Source: SAR324 cluster bacterium (GTDB lineage: Bacteria; SAR324; XYD2-FULL-50-16). Taken from it: 64,000 bases of DNA. Below are positions 1 to 9,464 of the stretch, one piece after another; position 1 is the stretch's first letter, and each line of letters opens with the position of its first letter. The notes beneath the pieces were generated by a model, which saw only the letters and a program-made list of their open reading frames with translations, did not search any database and was not told the DNA's origin. Location of the stretch: assembly GCA_028282885.1 (NCBI GenBank), contig JANQGX010000090.1, positions 1-64,000 on the forward strand, given 5' to 3'. The translations under genes and the position numbers were made by a program.

Positions 1-3000
1 ATGCCATCTTCGGAGCCGATGATCCTCCCCCTCCCAATGTTTATATGACCCTGGAGTTTGACCCGGCTACCGGCTCCTATTATATCGGAGAAACCTCTAC
101 CGGAAACGGGGGACAGGTGGAGTGGGTGGAGCCCATTGCCGAAGGACTGATGGCCCAATTTGAGGCCATTTTGGCAACCACCGGCGGACAAATCGCCAAC
201 CCGGATGAACTGATGTCGATCAGTATCGTCATGGTGGGGGATGAGTTTTACTTCAATGGAGAATACTATAAATCCGCAAAGGTCGATGAAGCCATCGGTA
301 AAGTGGTACTGGATACCTTCAAAGGAATCGAAATAGAGGGCGGGAATCATTGTGCCAAGGTGGCCCTTTATGAGAGTCAAAGCAACGATCCCGAAGTGGT
401 TTTCGAAGAGTTGGGTCAGGCACTGAAGTACGACAACTATCTCAATGGAACGGCCATATTTGATGCGGATGGCAACCTGGTAACCGGGGAGGAAGACCTG
501 ACCCAGTTCAATGCCGATTATGAAGACTGGCAGGACGGTAACATGACCCAATCCGCTTTCACGGCGAAGTACAGTTTCCAAAGCCAGAAAGCGTATGTGG
601 ATCAACTGATGATTGATTCCCCCGATTCGGAAGAGGCCCTGGAATGGCAGGCCATACTGAATTACGGAGAAACCAACCTGGACGGTGAACACTGGTCGGA
701 TAATGTCACCCGGCTGGGGAAACTGATTGGCACCACCAATGACTTCAATCTGGCCGATATCGACCTCAGGGATCTTCAGTTCGAACTGTCAGACGGTAAG
801 CTGATCATCTCCACCAACGAGAAATTTGAATACGACGCCAATTACGGTAATGACCAGCAAATTGTTATTGAAGACTGGGCAAACTGGAATCAGGATGTAA
901 CCGAGATTCACCTGCAGGATGGAAGCAGAATCAATATCGCAGACCTGCTTGAGAGATTCGAGGTCACCGATGGCGGCGGCGCGGTGGATATGGGGCAGGC
1001 AGCGGCAGACCTCTTCCGGGGAATCGAAGGGATTGCTGATGCCACGGCAGCGGAAACCATGGCCGGGGGTGATGACGATGACACCATCACCGACCAAAGA
1101 GGAAACAGTTATATTGACGGCGGAGCCGGAGCGGATACGATTAACGCCGGATACGGAGACGATGTTATCCGGGGAGGAGCCGGAGCGGATACAATCGACG
1201 GTGGAGCAGGGATCGATACCATTCTCTATGACGATTCGGAGGAAGGAGTCGCGCTGAATCTGGAAGAGGGGATGGGATACACCGGAACTGCAGCGGGAGA
1301 CGTCCTCAACAATATAGAAAATGTGATCGGCTCCGATTATGATGATACGATTATCGGCAGCACTGTCGATAATATCCTCCGGGGAGGAGCGGGAGACGAT
1401 ACCCTTAGCGGTGCGGAAGGAAACGATCAGCTTTACGGTGGTACCGGGGACAACATTATCCTGGGTGGAACAGGCGATGACCTTATTTCAGCGGAAGATG
1501 GGGACGACTACCTGTCAGGCGATGAAGGAGATGACCGGATCAATGCCGGTGACGGAGACAATTACCTGGACGGAGGAACCGGCAACGATGTTTTGACTTC
1601 AGGATCGGGGAGTGATTCCCTTATTGGCGGCAGCGGTGACGATACCCTGGATTCCGGAGCCGGAGATGACTATCTGGATGGTGGATCAGGCAATGATATT
1701 CTCAACGCGGGTGACGGGTCCGATACGCTGGATGGTGGGGCCGGTAACGATATTCTTAACGCCGGAGTCGGAAACGACAGGTTGTTGGGGGGAGCCGGGA
1801 ATGACACCCTTGATGCGGGGGAAGGGAACGACTTCCTAAATGGCGGCACCGGAGATGATGTGCTGAATGCAGGTGCAGGAGATGACTATCTTATCGGCGG
1901 TGAAGGAGCCGATGTATTAATCGGCGGCGAAGGTTACGATACCGTAGACTACTCCGGATCAGCCGAAGGAATCGAGGTGGCCCTGGACTGGGGAGACGGA
2001 ACCAGTGATGCCGTGGGAGGAGATGCAGAAGGTGATATCCTGGAAGGAATTGAAAAAGTCATCGGAACCCGTTTTGATGATACAATTGTCGGGAACGATT
2101 CGGACAACGAGCTGGTCGGTGGTGCCGGAGATGATACAATGGCCGGTGGAGCAGGAGACGACCGACTGATGGGTGAAGTTGGCAATGATTACCTGAAAGG
2201 GGGTGAAGGAAACGACTTTTTGAGCGGCGGCGAGGGGGATGATACCCTTTTTGGAGGCGAAGGAAGCGATATTCTCATTGGCGGCCAGGGTTATAACTGG
2301 CTTAGAGGGGGCGAAGGAGAAGATCTGGCGATCTTCGGCGGGGATATTGAAGATTACCGATTTAACTTTCTTGAAGACGGGTACTTGGTTGTCGAACACA
2401 AAGGTGGTTATTCCAGAGACCTGATCAAAGGCATTGAACATCTCAATTTCAACGGACAGATGTTCGATGTTGAGGAGTTGAGAAGCAACCAGGATCTATT
2501 AGAAACATTTACGGACGGGGGCGAGATAACCTTCCGTAAAAGAAAGGAGGCGCATCAACCCGAAAGTATCGAAAGTGCCCTGGCGATTGCGGCAGCCGCT
2601 GCTCTTGGTGCGGTAGCAGCTCCTTACACGGCTGAAAGCTCCGAGATGAGTTCGTTTTTTACGAGCAGTCTCATACCGAATGGCGATAGCGGCGAAATGG
2701 AACCTTTTACCGGTAACGATTCCCAATCACCCATCAATCCGGCTATTCAAGACCAACCTCCCTTGATGAACCTTGAACCGACAATTAGTACCGACGGGCC
2801 AAACGTTCCCCTTTCTGATCTGTATGATGACATGATCGGATCACAAACCGAACCGATCTTTGAAAACAATCCCGGAGATCCCGGTACAGAAGAAGACTAC
2901 CGGAAAACTCTCAATTTACAACCGGCGCAGGCAGTTCACCAGGGTAGCGACGAGGAAATACCGGTTACGACACCAGATTCACCAAGCGAGGGTGATCAGG

Positions 3001-6000
3001 CCCCGATCACCGAATTCGAATCAGGTGCCGCACAATCAGGTGATCCCACAGAGGACGATGTTGAAGAGTCGAATGAAGCTGTAGTGGAGAGTCTTGAGGA
3101 TTCAGACAGTGATTCGGATAATATCGGTGAAGAGGAATTGAAAAAAGCGGAAATAGAAGAGGGAAGAGGTGTCACCACCGAAGATCAACCTGTCGCTTTA
3201 AATATCAGGATTGCAGATCCCAATACGGATAGCGAACTGCTGGTCCGGATTTCAGGTGTTCCGGAAGGATTTTCGATATCGGCAGGTCGAAACCTCGAAC
3301 AAGGGGTCTGGGAGCTGACCCCTGAGCAGGCTGCATCGGCGGAACTCATTCCCCTGGAAAACAGCGATCTGGATTTTACCCTCAGGATCGATGCCATAGT
3401 AACAGGAAATACCGGACAATCAATTGTTTCTACTCATTACAGGGAAATTGAGATAGACGCTGTTGCGGATGCACCGAACCTGCTGATCACAAATTCCCTT
3501 GGATCGGAAGATGTGATGATTCCGATCGATATCAGCTCAAGTTTAAATGATCCGGATTCTTCTGAAACCTTGCGGTTCGAAATAGAAGGTGTTCCGGCAG
3601 GATCGGTGCTTTCGGCAGGTTCAGTCGATGATGATGGAATCTGGTATCTCGAGCCGGATGAGATTGATAATCTTGCCATCAAACCTCCCGACCACAGCGA
3701 TGTCGATTTTGATCTTGTCATCAGGGCTATCTCGACCGAAGGCGAAAACAACGATATGGCTGTTGTGGAACAGAACCTCACCGTTAACATCAATGCTGTA
3801 GCCGATACCCCGGAACTCACTGTAAACGATGCCCTTGGAACCGAAGCCCGGGCTATTGCCCTGGATGTTCAATCCGCACTGGGAGACCCGGATTTCTCGG
3901 AATCCCTGGCTGTGATTATTGAAAACGTACCCGAGGGAGCAATCCTATCAGCAGGCCAGGAGGTGGAAACGGGTAAATGGTTGCTTCAATCCACCGATCT
4001 GGCAATGTTGAACCTGATCCTTGCCGATCATGATGACAATGATGTTCAACTCATCGTCACCGCAGTCTCAACAGAGAAAGAGAACCTGGATCAAAGCGCT
4101 GTTTCCAAAACCCTGCAAGTCACCGTAAACGCCGCTGATGAAGTTCTTATTGGCACGGATCAGAACAATGTGATCTTCTCGGGTGGAGGAAATGACGAAA
4201 TCAGGGGAGAGGCAGGCGATGACACGCTCTACGGTGACGGTGCTTTCCAAAGCGGAGCGGATGTTATTCTCGCTGAATCCCCGGGGAACGATGTCTTACG
4301 GGGTGGAGACGGTGATGATGTCCTGTACGGTGGTGCGGGAAACGATACTCTTTACGGGGATGCCGGTAAAGATATCCTGATTGGAGGTGCCGGCGATGAC
4401 CATATTTATGTCGATGCTATGGATCAGACAGAAAACATCCAGGGAGGAGAGGGATTTGATACCGTTTACATCCAGGAAGCGGGAGCCAGAATCGACATGA
4501 ATCTTGGAGCGATAGAGCAGGTCATCGGCAGTTCCGGTGTTGACATAATTGAAGGTAGCAGTGGTAACGACCTGATTTTCGGTAATGGCGGGTTGGACAA
4601 AATCAACGGTTACGGCGGAGATGATGAAATCCACCTGTCAAACGTTCAGATTTCCGGTGCTATGGCTGATTTTGTTAATGGAGGCGATGGATACGATAAG
4701 CTGTTTGTTGACAGCACCTTGTCAGCCAAAATCAACCTGGATGGCTCTCAGATCGAAGAGTACTACGGCAGTGACGGGCAGGATGAGGTCGTGGTCGGTG
4801 AAAATTCCAAGATCATAGATGGACGTGGAGGTGTCGACACGATTAATTATGGCAATTCCACCGCCGGTGTTCAGATAGATTTTACTACGAATCAGGCCAG
4901 TGGAGGATACGCAGAAGGCGACACCATCAGGGGATTCCAAAACCTGGTGGGATCGGCACATGGAGATATTCTGATCGGAAACAGTGAGGACAATTATTTT
5001 GAAGGACGAGGAGGGAATGACAGCTTTACGGGCAACGAAGGAGCTGATCAGTTTGTCGCCGGAGGCGGAAACGACTATTTTGAGGGTGGTGACGGGAACG
5101 ACATTATGACAGGAGAGGCCGGTGATGATGAGTTCCATGGAGGTGGCGGGGCTGATTCCTTTAATGCTGGATCGGGTAATGATCTGTTCTACGGTGACTC
5201 CGGTAACGACAGTATGTCAGGTGGCAGCGGCAACGATGTTTTTTACGGAGGGAGCGGAAACGATACCTTCAGCGGTGGAGCTGACAACGACACCTTTTAT
5301 GGCGGAGCCGGAACCGATACCATCAATATCAGTTCGAATTTCAGTCAAAGCTGGTACGGCCAATCATACAGCAACGGAGATGGAACAGGGAGATTGGTCA
5401 CCTCGGAAGGAACGGACAGGGTCTACCAGACCGAGTCGGTTACCTTCAACAACAAGACCTTCTCATTTGTGAGCAACAACAGACCTGAAGCCAAAGCAGG
5501 GGATCATGTCGTGTCGGTGAATATGGTTGAAGACACTTCATGTAACATTTCAGCCAGTACCTTGCTTAGCAATGTTTACGATTTCGACAGAAACGACCAG
5601 TTAAAAATCGTTGCTGTTGAGGCAGAGGAGAACTGTGCCGTCTCTTTGAATGCTAACGGTAGTGTCACTTTTCGACCGGGTGCTAACTACAACACCAGCG
5701 GTAATCAAAGTGATCTGTACAGTGATGTCTATAAAAAACAACCAAGCTTTAAATACACGGTTGAGGACTCCGCAGGTGCAAGGGTTACAGTTTCGACAAA
5801 GGTCGGGGGTAATATTTCTCCAGTTGATGATGCCCCGGTTTGGATTACCGAAAGCGAAAAAATCTATTGGGGTTCCGGAATATGTTCAGGAAAATTTACC
5901 ATTTATGATATTGACTCTTCCTCATGCACTATTACAGCTTCGGCAGACAGGCTGACCTGGGATATAACCAGAGAAGCCTATAAAACATATAATGGTGGAG

Positions 6001-7535
6001 GCAGCGGTTCGTCTGGTGGAGGCGACGTTGAAAGGGTGTATTATGATACATTTGATGCGGTAGCCCTGGGAAACAATTATACCCATTTTACAAGTACTGC
6101 AGATGCAGGAGGATGGGGAGTAATTGATTCAACTTACGTCAGAACCATTGAAAACCTTGATCTCAGAAATTATCCATCTCTCCTAAATGGTAGTTTCAAA
6201 CTTTATGCTGATCCCAATATCTATGTTGATCCCACTGCAACAAGCAGCGTTTTTACTGATAGTAACGGTTTTAGCATCAATAAATTAGAATATGTATATA
6301 TCTATACGGGTCTTTACGCTGGTTGCAATACAAGCCGGGCCGAACGGCAGTATGAATACTGCGACACATTCCAGGTTAACTTTGGAAATGGAGACAATCA
6401 GATTACCAGAACAGCAGGGCAATATATTAAACAAACTGCTATTGACCCTATAGTCCTGGACCTGGACGGTGACGGGATTGAGCTTGTGGGGACCCTGGAT
6501 GGTGTTGACTTTGTTTTTGACGAGGGCAGATCCCCGGAGCGAATTGGCTGGGTAGGAGAAGATGATGGAATTCTGATCTGGGACTGTAATATGGATGGAG
6601 ATGTTAACGGACTTCAGGAGCTTTTCTTTTCCAAACTGATTCCGGACTGTGGCAGTGATCTGGAGGCTTTGGTCGAACATTTTGATACCAATCAAGACGG
6701 AGTTTTTGACATCCTGGATGAACATTGGCGAGAGTTTGCCGTTTGGCAGGATCTGAACCATGATGGTGTCTGTGACGAAGGTGAACTGACTTATCTCGAC
6801 CAGTCCCACATTGCTTCAATCAACCTCGACTATTCTGATGTTGCTTATGAAAATGCCGGTAACCAGGTGGTTAAAACAACTCATTACACCACAACAGACG
6901 GGCAGAATCTTGACCTGCAGGAAGTCTATTTCCAAATCGACGCGGAATCTGAAGGAGCAGAAAACCTTGTTACAGATGAAGTAATAGATCAACTCGCAAT
7001 AGAGCTGGGGATCAATACAGAGCAGTCCGCAATTGCCAATGAATCGCTCACCCATTTTCCCGATGAGGAGTCAATCGATGCTTACATAGCAGAAATAGAA
7101 GCCAGTCAGTCGGAATCAGTTGTCGGTGTCCCTGTAACTACTAAAGCGGTAAATAGTGATGATGATCTGAATGGTCTGGATGATGATATTATTGACCAGG
7201 TGGCTGAATCCTTAAATAACGATCCCTTTCAAGTCGGAGAGTATGAAATCCCTGAATATCAAAAGATTACCCACAATCTGAATGATGCTACCGATGTCGA
7301 AACAGCATTGACCGGCAATAATGCTGGAGCAGATCCATCTTCTGTTTTATCACATCATGATACTGATGAACCTTTGGATATTGCTGACTTGTTCCAACAG
7401 GCCGACTGTGTGATCGCGCAACTGGCATTTGACGCTTTGACTATTCCGGAAGAGCCGATTGATTTGATAACAACACCGGATCACCCAATCATAACAGATA
7501 CTTCAACTGAAGAGGAAATGTATTCAAATGGATGA
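1..7535 (+). CDS. Giant RTX-repeat secreted protein, 5' end outside window
   Basis: The reading frame is open to the left edge (it reads through from base 3), so the ATG at 45 is probably internal and the protein is longer than the 2,496 residues counted from it. Numbering from that ATG, two blocks of glycine/aspartate RTX nonapeptides (GGxGxDxL type) lie at about 338-752 and 1365-1762. Between them are an alanine-rich stretch (about 845-865), an acidic linker and three tandem repeats of about 100 residues (about 1048-1365). After the second block come a VEDT-containing cadherin-like segment (about 1820-1920) and an EF-hand-like region beginning LDLDGDGIEL near 2140. The C-terminus is acidic and poor in lysine, as in type I secretion substrates. 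The last 8 bases overlap the acyltransferase gene. I infer a large calcium-binding secreted adhesin or toxin; no pore-forming domain is visible in the part present. Confidence 0.9.
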   Translation, partial: AIFGADDPPPPNVYMTLEFDPATGSYYIGETSTGNGGQVEWVEPIAEGLMAQFEAILATTGGQIANPDELMSISIVMVGDEFYFNGEYYKSAKVDEAIGKVVLDTFKGIEIEGGNHCAKVALYESQSNDPEVVFEELGQALKYDNYLNGTAIFDADGNLVTGEEDLTQFNADYEDWQDGNMTQSAFTAKYSFQSQKAYVDQLMIDSPDSEEALEWQAILNYGETNLDGEHWSDNVTRLGKLIGTTNDFNLADIDLRDLQFELSDGKLIISTNEKFEYDANYGNDQQIVIEDWANWNQDVTEIHLQDGSRINIADLLERFEVTDGGGAVDMGQAAADLFRGIEGIADATAAETMAGGDDDDTITDQRGNSYIDGGAGADTINAGYGDDVIRGGAGADTIDGGAGIDTILYDDSEEGVALNLEEGMGYTGTAAGDVLNNIENVIGSDYDDTIIGSTVDNILRGGAGDDTLSGAEGNDQLYGGTGDNIILGGTGDDLISAEDGDDYLSGDEGDDRINAGDGDNYLDGGTGNDVLTSGSGSDSLIGGSGDDTLDSGAGDDYLDGGSGNDILNAGDGSDTLDGGAGNDILNAGVGNDRLLGGAGNDTLDAGEGNDFLNGGTGDDVLNAGAGDDYLIGGEGADVLIGGEGYDTVDYSGSAEGIEVALDWGDGTSDAVGGDAEGDILEGIEKVIGTRFDDTIVGNDSDNELVGGAGDDTMAGGAGDDRLMGEVGNDYLKGGEGNDFLSGGEGDDTLFGGEGSDILIGGQGYNWLRGGEGEDLAIFGGDIEDYRFNFLEDGYLVVEHKGGYSRDLIKGIEHLNFNGQMFDVEELRSNQDLLETFTDGGEITFRKRKEAHQPESIESALAIAAAAALGAVAAPYTAESSEMSSFFTSSLIPNGDSGEMEPFTGNDSQSPINPAIQDQPPLMNLEPTISTDGPNVPLSDLYDDMIGSQTEPIFENNPGDPGTEEDYRKTLNLQPAQAVHQGSDEEIPVTTPDSPSEGDQAPITEFESGAAQSGDPTEDDVEESNEAVVESLEDSDSDSDNIGEEELKKAEIEEGRGVTTEDQPVALNIRIADPNTDSELLVRISGVPEGFSISAGRNLEQGVWELTPEQAASAELIPLENSDLDFTLRIDAIVTGNTGQSIVSTHYREIEIDAVADAPNLLITNSLGSEDVMIPIDISSSLNDPDSSETLRFEIEGVPAGSVLSAGSVDDDGIWYLEPDEIDNLAIKPPDHSDVDFDLVIRAISTEGENNDMAVVEQNLTVNINAVADTPELTVNDALGTEARAIALDVQSALGDPDFSESLAVIIENVPEGAILSAGQEVETGKWLLQSTDLAMLNLILADHDDNDVQLIVTAVSTEKENLDQSAVSKTLQVTVNAADEVLIGTDQNNVIFSGGGNDEIRGEAGDDTLYGDGAFQSGADVILAESPGNDVLRGGDGDDVLYGGAGNDTLYGDAGKDILIGGAGDDHIYVDAMDQTENIQGGEGFDTVYIQEAGARIDMNLGAIEQVIGSSGVDIIEGSSGNDLIFGNGGLDKINGYGGDDEIHLSNVQISGAMADFVNGGDGYDKLFVDSTLSAKINLDGSQIEEYYGSDGQDEVVVGENSKIIDGRGGVDTINYGNSTAGVQIDFTTNQASGGYAEGDTIRGFQNLVGSAHGDILIGNSEDNYFEGRGGNDSFTGNEGADQFVAGGGNDYFEGGDGNDIMTGEAGDDEFHGGGGADSFNAGSGNDLFYGDSGNDSMSGGSGNDVFYGGSGNDTFSGGADNDTFYGGAGTDTINISSNFSQSWYGQSYSNGDGTGRLVTSEGTDRVYQTESVTFNNKTFSFVSNNRPEAKAGDHVVSVNMVEDTSCNISASTLLSNVYDFDRNDQLKIVAVEAEENCAVSLNANGSVTFRPGANYNTSGNQSDLYSDVYKKQPSFKYTVEDSAGARVTVSTKVGGNISPVDDAPVWITESEKIYWGSGICSGKFTIYDIDSSSCTITASADRLTWDITREAYKTYNGGGSGSSGGGDVERVYYDTFDAVALGNNYTHFTSTADAGGWGVIDSTYVRTIENLDLRNYPSLLNGSFKLYADPNIYVDPTATSSVFTDSNGFSINKLEYVYIYTGLYAGCNTSRAERQYEYCDTFQVNFGNGDNQITRTAGQYIKQTAIDPIVLDLDGDGIELVGTLDGVDFVFDEGRSPERIGWVGEDDGILIWDCNMDGDVNGLQELFFSKLIPDCGSDLEALVEHFDTNQDGVFDILDEHWREFAVWQDLNHDGVCDEGELTYLDQSHIASINLDYSDVAYENAGNQVVKTTHYTTTDGQNLDLQEVYFQIDAESEGAENLVTDEVIDQLAIELGINTEQSAIANESLTHFPDEESIDAYIAEIEASQSESVVGVPVTTKAVNSDDDLNGLDDDIIDQVAESLNNDPFQVGEYEIPEYQKITHNLNDATDVETALTGNNAGADPSSVLSHHDTDEPLDIADLFQQADCVIAQLAFDALTIPEEPIDLITTPDHPIITDTSTEEEMYSNG
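1060..2330 (+). repeat. RTX nonapeptide repeat block 1
   Basis: Degenerate 27-base units within the giant RTX gene encode GGxGxDxL-type calcium-binding nonapeptides. Two longer spacers of the DNIENVIGSDYDDTI type interrupt the array, as is usual in RTX proteins. Confidence 0.85.
3190..4140 (+). repeat. Three tandem ~100-residue extracellular repeats
   Basis: Each unit carries an [I/V]xGVPxGxxxSAG-like start, a GxWxLxP-like middle, a DxDxxLxIxAxxTE-like strand and a final NAVADxPxL-like linker. This spacing resembles the Ig/cadherin-like stalk repeats of large RTX adhesins. The units have diverged enough that DNA identity is low. Confidence 0.75.
4140..5330 (+). repeat. RTX nonapeptide repeat block 2
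   Basis: A second array of GGxGNDxF-type nonapeptides within the RTX gene. Its last units are rich in NDxFYGG and are followed by a non-repetitive segment with a conserved SWYGQSYSNGDG-like stretch. Confidence 0.85.
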
Positions 7536-8160
7536 CAAAATGTCTGAGAAATCAAGTACTACCACCCAAACCCGAAAGACTGAAAAACCCCGGAAAACCA
7601 AACCGGTTGTAAAAAATACCTCAACCGCAGGATTGAACAAGACAAAACAGATCAAGCAATCAACAGATCAGGCAAAAAAAAAGGGTGCCGGTGAAGTGCA
7701 GAACCGAAAAACCGAATCCAAAAGCAATCAGGAAGGGAAGCCAGCCACTTTGAATGCGATTCTGGGGGATGCCTGTTGGTTGCTTTCCCAATCCGGAGCC
7801 CACCGGTATAATTTTTTTCTCGCAGACCTGGAGTGGCTGGTCATACCTGCCATTGTAAACGGACAGTATAAGCTTTTCCACTCTGAAAACCGACCGGTAG
7901 GATTTGCCATTTGGGCACAAGTTTCGGACGAAGTGCAGAAAAGACTGGCAAAAGGAGCCGGAAAACTTGCATCACAGGATTGGCGAAGTGGGAAAAACCT
8001 CTGGTTGATCGATGTCATCGCACCGTATGGACAAGCAGACCAAATGCTTACGGACTTAAAGCAAACCGCGTTAAAAGGTAAAATGTTTAAATACCACAGA
8101 AACAGCCCGGATGGAGGGAGAGAGGTTGTTACTGTTCAACCCGACCAGGTCGATGAATAG
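7528..8160 (+). CDS. RTX toxin-activating lysine acyltransferase (HlyC family)
   Basis: HlyC-type enzymes move a fatty acyl group from acyl-ACP to internal lysines of an RTX protein in the cytoplasm. Residues 78-205 follow the HlyC pattern: LGDACWLLSQSGAHR with the catalytic-type His92, then WAQVSDEV, then DWRSGKNLWLIDVIAPYG with the catalytic-type Asp162. The gene starts inside the last codons of the RTX gene (8-base overlap), which points to translational coupling and names the upstream protein as the likely substrate. The first ~70 residues are a Lys/Ser/Thr-rich, low-complexity extension not found in classical HlyC (about 170 aa). The family call is firm; that the upstream protein is really acylated is inferred. 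Confidence 0.88.
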   Translation: MDDKMSEKSSTTTQTRKTEKPRKTKPVVKNTSTAGLNKTKQIKQSTDQAKKKGAGEVQNRKTESKSNQEGKPATLNAILGDACWLLSQSGAHRYNFFLADLEWLVIPAIVNGQYKLFHSENRPVGFAIWAQVSDEVQKRLAKGAGKLASQDWRSGKNLWLIDVIAPYGQADQMLTDLKQTALKGKMFKYHRNSPDGGREVVTVQPDQVDE

Positions 8161-9463
8161 CCGGATAATAAGGTGGCTGCCTGTCCTCGCCTGTCTGGTC
8201 TTTTATCCTGTTCTTATAAGTGCCAAATCATACAGAATTCTTGAAATCTACAGGTTGGCTGTCAACAATTCAAGACAGCTTCAGATATCCGAACTCAGGG
8301 AATATCAAGCACTGGAGCAGGCAAGATCTGTTAAAGCCGGATTATTACCTCAAATCACTTTTTCTATCATCGAGACCAGGACAAACAGGTTTGCAGTTAC
8401 CAAAGACAGTCAGGTGATTGATTACAGGACTCACAAGAATGAACGTGAGCTAAGTTTTACACAAGCAATTTATCAACCCGCGACCTACCGCAAATACCTT
8501 CAGTACAATCAACAGTCCGACCTCCACAAACTCCAATACAATCTTGACAAACAAAACCTTGCGTATTCGGTTCTTGAACTCTATTTCTCACTTTTAAAAG
8601 AACAGGACAGCCTGAAAATACTGGAGGCCAAACTGCGGACTCTGAAAACCTACGAAAAGATAGCAGAACGTAGGCTAAAAGGCGGTATGGTAACGAAAAC
8701 GGATATCCTTAAAACAAGGATTGAAACCATCAAAACCGAATTAAGCAGAACCAGTATAGAAGGAAGCATTCAATCAATTTTAAACCAGTTATTTCAAATA
8801 AGCGGTGACAGAATCCAGACAGTTGCTTCACTTAAGGCCAAGGACGAATTGGATTTAGAGATCAGACCGGACAAAGAATGGTTACAGACGATTTTCAAGC
8901 AGAATCTGGAAATAAGAATCAAAGAGGCTGAAGCAGATCAGGTATCACTTGAGATCGATGCCATTCACGCAGAATGGCTGCCCACCCTGGAATTCTCATT
9001 TACTTACAGCGAAAGTGATCTACCACAAGCAGACCCGGAAGAAACATTTGCCCTTACTTTGGAGTGGCCAATTTTTCAGGGCTTTTCGAGTACCTCTCTT
9101 CGGGACGAGAGAATCCTTGCCGGTGAAATTATCGCCAAGGAAAACGAAAACATTAAACTCGAAATGGAAAACAAACTGCTTAATACCTACTATGAAGTCC
9201 TGAAAACAGTTGAGAGAATTCAATTAAACAGGCAGTTGGTTGAAAGCTCGGCAGAAGTTTCAGTGCAGGTTGAAAAACAGGTGAGGAAAGGAGTTAAAAC
9301 CATTGCCGAGCTGATTGAGAGTGAAAACGAACATCGGGAAGTCCAATTGGACCTTAACAAAGATTTTTATGATTTCCTGATCGGAAAAGCCAAGCTTCAT
9401 CTTTATTCCGGAGATTTGTCATACGATGTCATAAAAGCATTCAACCAATTAGTTGAAAATTAA
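8153..9463 (+). CDS. TolC-family outer membrane efflux protein
   Basis: This is the outer-membrane channel of the type I secretion system. I chose the ATG at 8153, which overlaps the stop of the acyltransferase gene, because it is followed at once by a clear signal peptide (MNSRIIRW then a hydrophobic run ending ISAKS); an in-frame ATG at 8111 would bury that signal. The mature part shows the two-fold TolC layout: long amphipathic helices, an LAVNNSRQLQIS-like start of the first half, and a second half near residue 270 with EIRIKEAEADQ followed by LEWPIFQGF. Length (437 aa) is normal for the family. It sits between the activator and ABC genes, so it probably exports the RTX protein. Confidence 0.88.
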   Translation: MNSRIIRWLPVLACLVFYPVLISAKSYRILEIYRLAVNNSRQLQISELREYQALEQARSVKAGLLPQITFSIIETRTNRFAVTKDSQVIDYRTHKNERELSFTQAIYQPATYRKYLQYNQQSDLHKLQYNLDKQNLAYSVLELYFSLLKEQDSLKILEAKLRTLKTYEKIAERRLKGGMVTKTDILKTRIETIKTELSRTSIEGSIQSILNQLFQISGDRIQTVASLKAKDELDLEIRPDKEWLQTIFKQNLEIRIKEAEADQVSLEIDAIHAEWLPTLEFSFTYSESDLPQADPEETFALTLEWPIFQGFSSTSLRDERILAGEIIAKENENIKLEMENKLLNTYYEVLKTVERIQLNRQLVESSAEVSVQVEKQVRKGVKTIAELIESENEHREVQLDLNKDFYDFLIGKAKLHLYSGDLSYDVIKAFNQLVEN

Positions 9464-9464
9464 G

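Noticed and set aside
1060..2330. Periodic DNA repeats that could suggest a CRISPR or satellite array
   Set aside because: The period is 27 bases, in frame, and encodes degenerate RTX nonapeptides; there are no identical repeats with unique spacers.
789..5138. Several antisense and shifted open frames of 60-160 codons in the RTX gene
   Set aside because: They arise from the repetitive glycine/aspartate codons of the RTX arrays; their proteins are low-complexity and have no start signals.
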